A DNA stretch of 36,770 nt from Dethiobacter sp. (GTDB lineage: Bacteria > Bacillota > Dethiobacteria > Dethiobacterales > Dethiobacteraceae). Positions 32,359-36,770 of this stretch are shown piece after piece (positions within the stretch are counted from its first letter, which is position 1; each line of letters begins with the position of its first letter). The DNA is taken from the NCBI GenBank assembly GCA_018333455.1, contig JAGXTN010000055.1:1-36770 (forward strand), written 5' to 3'. The position numbers were made by a program, and so were the translations under genes. Under the pieces are notes generated by a model. The model saw only the letters and a program-made list of their open reading frames with translations, made no database searches and was not told the origin of the DNA.

Positions 32359-33397
32359 ACCCCGCCTCCTTAAAGAATGATTGAAGCTTATCTCTGGTGG
32401 GACAGTAGATAACTCCGGCTTCAGTAATAATAGCCGTTAAATAATTAGCAGGTGTAACGTCAAAAGAGGGATTATAGCAGCCTACGCCCTCCGGTGCAAT
32501 TCGCTTACCGTAAAAATGAGTAAGCTCTGTCTCGCATCGCTCCTCAATAGGAATTTCCTCACCGGTTTCTAAAGTTAAGTCAAATGTTGAAAAGGGGGCG
32601 GCCACATAAAACGGCAGCTGATGAGCCGCAGCTAATACCGCCAGGGAATAGGTGCCGATTTTATTTGCGGCATCGCCGTTAGCAGCAATCCGATCGGCTC
32701 CTACAATTACCAGATCAATTTTCTTTTGCTTCATTAAAAATCCAGCCATATTATCGGCAATTATAGTCACGGAAATATTTTCACGGCTCAGTTCCCATGC
32801 TGTGAGCCTAGAACCCTGCAGGTATGGGCGAGTTTCGTCTGCATAGACACTGACCTGTTTACCGGCCGCCACAGCGCTGCGAATAACTCCAAGCGCAGTA
32901 CCATAGCCTACGGTAGCCAATGCGCCCGCGTTGCAGTGTGTAAGCACTCTGGCATTGTCAGGGATCAGTTCCGCACCAAAATCACCAATCTTTTTATTGA
33001 TCTCCCGGTCTTCCTGGGCAATCTGTTTTGCTTCCATCAGCAGAATCCCTGCAATTTGTGCGGGAGAACTGCCAACTTGGCTTTTTGCCACCTTCAACAT
33101 TCTCTCAACCGCCCAAGCCAAATTTACTGCGGTGGGCCGTGCTGACTTCAATCCCGCTGCCGCCATTGTCATTCCGGAAAAAAAAGCAGTTGCATCAGCG
33201 TTTTTCAGCTCATCGGCAGCCATGGCAATTGCAAATGCGGCCACGGCGCCAATTGCAGGAGCTCCGCGCACCACCATATCTTTTATCGCATTTGCCGCAG
33301 TACGCCAATCACTATATTCCAGATAAATTACTTCCGTAGGCAGAAATCGCTGATCCAACAACAATAATTTGTTTCTTTCAAAACGGATAGCGTCCAT
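32345..33397 (-). CDS. mtnA: S-methyl-5-thioribose-1-phosphate isomerase MtnA
   Basis: Isomerises methylthioribose 1-phosphate to the ribulose form. The 350 residues show catalytic Cys155 in THCNAGALAT and Asp233 in VGADRIAANGD, and RGAPAIG (44-50) at the phosphate site. The length is normal. It sits between mtnP and the class II aldolase, so its substrate and product enzymes are both adjacent. Confidence 0.95.
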   Translation of the reverse strand: MDAIRFERNKLLLLDQRFLPTEVIYLEYSDWRTAANAIKDMVVRGAPAIGAVAAFAIAMAADELKNADATAFFSGMTMAAAGLKSARPTAVNLAWAVERMLKVAKSQVGSSPAQIAGILLMEAKQIAQEDREINKKIGDFGAELIPDNARVLTHCNAGALATVGYGTALGVIRSAVAAGKQVSVYADETRPYLQGSRLTAWELSRENISVTIIADNMAGFLMKQKKIDLVIVGADRIAANGDAANKIGTYSLAVLAAAHQLPFYVAAPFSTFDLTLETGEEIPIEERCETELTHFYGKRIAPEGVGCYNPSFDVTPANYLTAIITEAGVIYCPTRDKLQSFFKEAGYDRR

Positions 33398-33405
33398 GAT
33401 TTTAC

Positions 33406-34194
33406 CTATAGCAGGATTGAGCTGCCAAGCTCACGGCACTGGCAGGCTCTTTCCTCGCGTAGTGACGGAATTGCTTCCATCAAAAGGCGTCTAACTTTAT
33501 CAACATTTTCAGCCATTACTGCCAGCACTTCATGATGGGTTAATATGGCGGGGGAAATTCCGGCAGCAAAATTGGTCGATAATGCTACTGTACTGTAGCA
33601 CAATCCTGCCTCCCGTGCCAAGACCACTTCCGGCACATTAGTCATCCCAACCAAGTCACCGCCCAACAGCTTATACATCTTTATTTCTGCGGGAGTTTCA
33701 AAGCGAGGCCCTTCCGTAGTGACGTAAGTGGCATCAGTTAATATTTCCAAGCCCGCATTTTTTGCTGCCTGGACCAGTGTCCTGTTCAAGTCAGCGCAAT
33801 ACGGCTCTGTAAAGTCAGTATGTACTACCCCAGCCTCACCGCCGGAAAAAAATGTGGCTTCTCTTGCCTTTGTAAAATCAAGAAACTGGCCAAGCAGCAC
33901 CAGAGTTCCCGGAGGCATCTTTGCATTAAGCGAACCTACGGCTGCCGTAGCCACAACGCGAGTGACCCCCAGTTTAACCAGCGCTGCGATATTTGCCCGA
34001 TAATTCACCTTATGAGGCGGTGTGCCATGCTCTGTCCCGTGCCGCGCCAGAAATACAACTTTATGTTCTTGGTATTTACCTTGAGTTAACAGTGCTTTCC
34101 CGTAGCGCGTTTCCACTTCCATTGTTTGCACAGTATCAAGCATCTTGGGGTCATAAACCCCAGTACCGCCGATAATAGCAAGTCGTATAGCCAT
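33406..34194 (-). CDS. mtnP: MTA/MTI phosphorylase family protein (MtnP)
   Basis: Phosphorolytic nucleosidase giving methylthioribose 1-phosphate and a free purine base. The 262 residues have the phosphate loop GGTGVYD (9-15), the RHGTEH segment (51-56) and GMTNVPEVVLARE (183-195). In human MTAP the purine site reads TDYD, with two Asp recognising adenine N6/N7. Here it reads TNFA, with Asn208 and Ala210. An Asn at this place is a mark of 6-oxopurine enzymes such as Pseudomonas methylthioinosine phosphorylase, so MTI may be the real substrate. Confidence 0.92.
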   Translation of the reverse strand: MAIRLAIIGGTGVYDPKMLDTVQTMEVETRYGKALLTQGKYQEHKVVFLARHGTEHGTPPHKVNYRANIAALVKLGVTRVVATAAVGSLNAKMPPGTLVLLGQFLDFTKAREATFFSGGEAGVVHTDFTEPYCADLNRTLVQAAKNAGLEILTDATYVTTEGPRFETPAEIKMYKLLGGDLVGMTNVPEVVLAREAGLCYSTVALSTNFAAGISPAILTHHEVLAVMAENVDKVRRLLMEAIPSLREERACQCRELGSSILL

Positions 34195-34204
34195 GATTTT
34201 CCCC

Positions 34205-35449
34205 CTATTCCGGTTTCCAACTTAACAAATAACGCTGCTGTGCAGGCGACAGAGTGTCAATCCTGATCTCCAAAGCACGCAGTTTACAGCGGGCAACTTT
34301 CTCATCCAGTGCAGGCGGCAGCGGGAGAACATTATTTGCCAACTTTCCGCGGTTATCGTTTAGATAGTTAAGAGCTTCCAACTGGAGAGCAAAAGACATA
34401 TCCATAATTTCAGCGGGATGTCCGTCAGCCGCAGCCAAATTTACCAGCCTTCCTTCGGCGATCAGGTAGACCGTTTTTCCGTCAAACTCATACGCTTCCA
34501 CGTTGCGCCGCACCAGGCGTTTGCCGCCCGCCAGTTCTTCCAAGCTTAACTTATCAATTTCAATATCAAAATGTCCGGCGTTACATAAAATCGCTCCATT
34601 TTTTAACTTTTGAAAATGTTCTTTTGTAATGACATCTCGGCAGCCGGTCACCGTAATAAAAATATCGCCGCAAACTGCAGCTTCAACCAGGGGCATGACA
34701 GCATTTCCATCCATCACTGCCTCAACTGCTTTTACAGGATCAACTTCACAAACAATCACCCGTGCACCCATACCTCTCGCTCGCAGAGCCACCCCTTTGC
34801 CGCACCAGCCGTAACCAATAACCACCACAGCCTTCCCAGCTATCACCAGGTTTGTGGCCCTTATAATGCCATCCAAAACTGACTGGCCGGTGCCATAACG
34901 GTTGTCGAAGAGATACTTGCAATAAGCATCATTAACAGCAATCATTGGAATTTTTAACGCTCCATCAGCCGCCATAGCCCTCAGTCGGGCTAAACCGGTT
35001 GTGGTCTCCTCCGCCCCGCCCCGTACGTTGGGAATGAGTTGCTGGTAATCGGTGTGAAGTAGAGTTACTAGATCGCCGCCGTCATCAATAATTAAATGTG
35101 GTTCACTTTGCAAAGTTTTGTGCAAATGCTCCTCATATTCTGCCATGGTAGCATCGTGCCAGGCATGAACTGTCAATCCGTCTGCCACAAGGGCGGCGGC
35201 AATATCATCCTGAGTTGACAATGGGTTGCTGCCAGTGATAGTTACGTGGGCGCCGCTTTCCTGGATAACTTTCGCCATATAGGCCGTTTTTGCCTCTAAG
35301 TGTAAACATATAGCTACGCGCAGTCCGGCAAAAGGTTTTGTTTGACGAAATTCATTAGCTAGTTCGTTTAGAACCGGCATATGTTGACTTACCCAATCAA
35401 TTTTTAATTTTCCGTCCGGAGCGAAATTTGGATTGCGGATTGTACTCAC
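34205..35449 (-). CDS. ahcY: Adenosylhomocysteinase family protein (AhcY)
   Basis: NAD-dependent hydrolase of S-adenosyl- or S-inosyl-homocysteine. The 414 residues contain the NAD motif GYGWCGKG (212-219), Asp122/Asp123, Glu147/Glu148 and Lys178. It belongs to the shorter archaeal/Thermotoga-type branch: the C-terminus lacks the Lys-Tyr tail of classical enzymes. The adenine-site segment reads HLEAKT, with Lys54 where human AHCY has Glu59, which contacts the adenine amino group. With mtaD in the operon, activity on the inosyl form is plausible. The start is GTG, with GGAGG six bases upstream. Confidence 0.93.
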   Translation of the reverse strand: MSTIRNPNFAPDGKLKIDWVSQHMPVLNELANEFRQTKPFAGLRVAICLHLEAKTAYMAKVIQESGAHVTITGSNPLSTQDDIAAALVADGLTVHAWHDATMAEYEEHLHKTLQSEPHLIIDDGGDLVTLLHTDYQQLIPNVRGGAEETTTGLARLRAMAADGALKIPMIAVNDAYCKYLFDNRYGTGQSVLDGIIRATNLVIAGKAVVVIGYGWCGKGVALRARGMGARVIVCEVDPVKAVEAVMDGNAVMPLVEAAVCGDIFITVTGCRDVITKEHFQKLKNGAILCNAGHFDIEIDKLSLEELAGGKRLVRRNVEAYEFDGKTVYLIAEGRLVNLAAADGHPAEIMDMSFALQLEALNYLNDNRGKLANNVLPLPPALDEKVARCKLRALEIRIDTLSPAQQRYLLSWKPE

Positions 35450-35542
35450 AGAAAGCCTCCTTTTCCCTTAAGTGCTAAAGCCCTCAAAACTACACTTTCT
35501 TCATCCGGTTTTATTTTCCTGCATATCAGGGCAATTTCTTCG

Positions 35543-36520
35543 CTAGCTCCTATCTTTCTCTTGCTCCGCTAACTGATGCAATCTCTTTGCACGGTAATAG
35601 TACTCCAGAGCTTTGCGCGTCTCGCCTAGAGTATCATAGCTAACTCCCAGCTCAAATGCTACATGAGGCTCTTGTGGCGCCAGATATGATGCCTTCAACA
35701 AGTTTGCCAACGCCTGTTGTTCATCGCCCAACTTTTTATATCCCTTGCCTAGATAAAAGTACACCTCCCAATCTCTAGGAAAATTTATTTTAACTTCCTC
35801 AAAGGCTAGAACACTACTCTCGTAATCTTTTAGATTATAATTGATAGCACCTAGATTAAATTTGGCTACCGCAAACTCAGAATCCAGTTCTATTACTTTG
35901 CTAAACTCTTCTAAAGCTAAATCATACTGCTCTCTGTGAGCATAAACATTGCCTAACGCATTATGAACAATTGCATTCGTTTGCGGATCTCCAGTAAGCG
36001 CCTGCACAAGACGCAGCTCACGCATCGCTTCATCTGCCATCCCTCGCTCAGCATATGCCACGCCAAGACAAAGGTGAGCCAACAGTATGTCAGGCTCTTG
36101 ATTTATGACTGTTTCAAACTCCCTAATCGCCTCATCCATCATCGCCAGCTCTAAAAATCCCAGACCACGCCTAAATGAGCGGATGCTTGCCTCATGATCA
36201 GATTGTAATAATAAAGACTCCCCCACTCCTCTGTCAGGAGGCATATTCTTTTGTTCTTTATCTGGAAGTACTTTGACAAACGCTTGCAGAAAAGAATCAG
36301 GCAGCTCATCCGGCAGAAAAAAGTCATACTTTTCCTGAATCTCATTGATTTTTTCTTCAAAGCGCAGCCAGAGCTCTACGCAACGGTCCATTCGTTTTCG
36401 CAACTCTAAAAGATGCTCATAACAGTCTTGACGTTTTTCCTGGTCACTTCCCACTTTTTCCAGTTCATCTTCAACGCCTTCCAAGGCAGCAAAGATTTGT
36501 GTGAATTCGCTCTCTTTCAT
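35543..36520 (-). CDS. Tetratricopeptide-repeat protein
   Basis: A 325-residue cytoplasmic protein. An acidic coiled N-terminal region (1-105) precedes five to six TPR units (about 115-310), with repeated motifs such as LAHLCLGVAYAERGMADEAMREL and AVAKFNLGAINYNLKDYESSVLAFEEV. TPRs form protein-binding superhelices; the partner is unknown. AGGAGG lies 12 bases before the ATG, and part of it pairs in a short hairpin (CCTAGA 36536-36541 with TCTAGG 36556-36561). A link to the downstream ahcY operon, 93 bases away, is not shown. Confidence 0.82.
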   Translation of the reverse strand: MKESEFTQIFAALEGVEDELEKVGSDQEKRQDCYEHLLELRKRMDRCVELWLRFEEKINEIQEKYDFFLPDELPDSFLQAFVKVLPDKEQKNMPPDRGVGESLLLQSDHEASIRSFRRGLGFLELAMMDEAIREFETVINQEPDILLAHLCLGVAYAERGMADEAMRELRLVQALTGDPQTNAIVHNALGNVYAHREQYDLALEEFSKVIELDSEFAVAKFNLGAINYNLKDYESSVLAFEEVKINFPRDWEVYFYLGKGYKKLGDEQQALANLLKASYLAPQEPHVAFELGVSYDTLGETRKALEYYYRAKRLHQLAEQEKDRS

Positions 36521-36561
36521 CCTTTGTGCTAACCTCCTAGATACGGGCTCCTTTCTCTAGG

Positions 36562-36770
36562 TTTTCACACTTCACGTCAAAAAAATACGTTTTATAACAA
36601 TTAACTACTCACTCCCCTGTAAATAGCATCTACCGTCCCGACAAATTCCCCTCTCCCTGCGGGCTTATCATTACCCATAAGTCGTGACTATCATTAGGTA
36701 GACCACTGCAATTAGTGCTGGACACAAGCTCATCATTAGTATAGACTCAAATCATGAGTAAAGTAATTGA
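36562..36770. other. Right-edge intergenic region
   Basis: No gene, tRNA or clear terminator is seen. A leftward TTGACG (about 36580) is a possible -35 for the TPR gene but has no good -10. An ATG at 36754 opens a frame that runs off the edge, without a visible ribosome binding site, so I do not call it a gene. Confidence 0.4.

Noticed and set aside
35450-35542. SAM or SAH riboswitch before ahcY
   Set aside because: Only a short gap with no conserved riboswitch core or terminator is present.
1-36770. CRISPR array, insertion sequence, prophage or defence island
   Set aside because: No regularly spaced repeats, transposase, integrase, phage structural or restriction genes were seen on either strand.

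Overview
The window looks like a chromosomal segment of a spore-forming anaerobic Firmicute (Clostridia, Dethiobacteria or Desulfotomaculia type). This rests on strong Gram-positive ribosome binding sites, frequent TTG and GTG starts, a Bacillus-type Pho box, CotF-like and YhcN/YlaJ-like spore proteins, a YpmA homologue, and a moderate GC content. I see no phage, insertion sequence or CRISPR array. Nearly all genes are intact housekeeping or accessory metabolic genes in short operons.

Left edge (1-670): no protein gene. A leftward sigma-A promoter and a PyrR-type RNA hairpin mark the leader of a gene off the left edge. A leftward Pho-box array follows, then the terminator of the Pho operon. 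671-7662: one leftward phosphate operon, pstS-pstC-pstA-pstB-phoU-phoP-phoR, behind a PhoP-box promoter. 7770-10164: rightward ATP-type phosphofructokinase and a ThiD-ThiN fusion. 10206-13195 (leftward): a membrane-anchored ClpP-fold protease and a large FtsA/PilM-like ATPase with a repeated C-terminal tail. 13334-15247 (rightward): two small CotF-like spore proteins behind a possible forespore promoter, then a 56-residue acidic peptide coupled to an ATP-grasp-like protein.

15275-18514: a medium-chain acyl-CoA synthetase and a divergent amidohydrolase around a long inverted repeat, then a small zinc-ribbon protein. 18558-21701 (leftward): proC, proB and a homocitrate-synthase-family enzyme. 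21893-24674 (rightward): a crotonase, a solitary tRNA-Trp with its own promoter and terminator, and queC-queD-queE. 24855-26216: a coiled-coil protein, a zinc-ribbon protein and a membrane-anchored protein. 26407-29660 (leftward): surE, ypmA-like, rtcB, deoC and a tautomerase. 29801-30340: a spore lipoprotein.

30417-36520 (leftward): a TPR protein, then ahcY, mtnP, mtnA, a class II aldolase and mtaD. Together these five enzymes could recycle the SAM by-products SAH, MTA and 5'-deoxyadenosine. The purine-site residues of MtnP (Asn208) and AhcY (Lys54) differ from the adenine-binding acidic residues of the classical enzymes. With a deaminase in the same operon, this suggests a route that deaminates first and cleaves inosine-type nucleosides afterwards. 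I consider this the most interesting functional hypothesis in the window, followed by the peptide/ATP-grasp pair and the leftward Pho box at 332-359.
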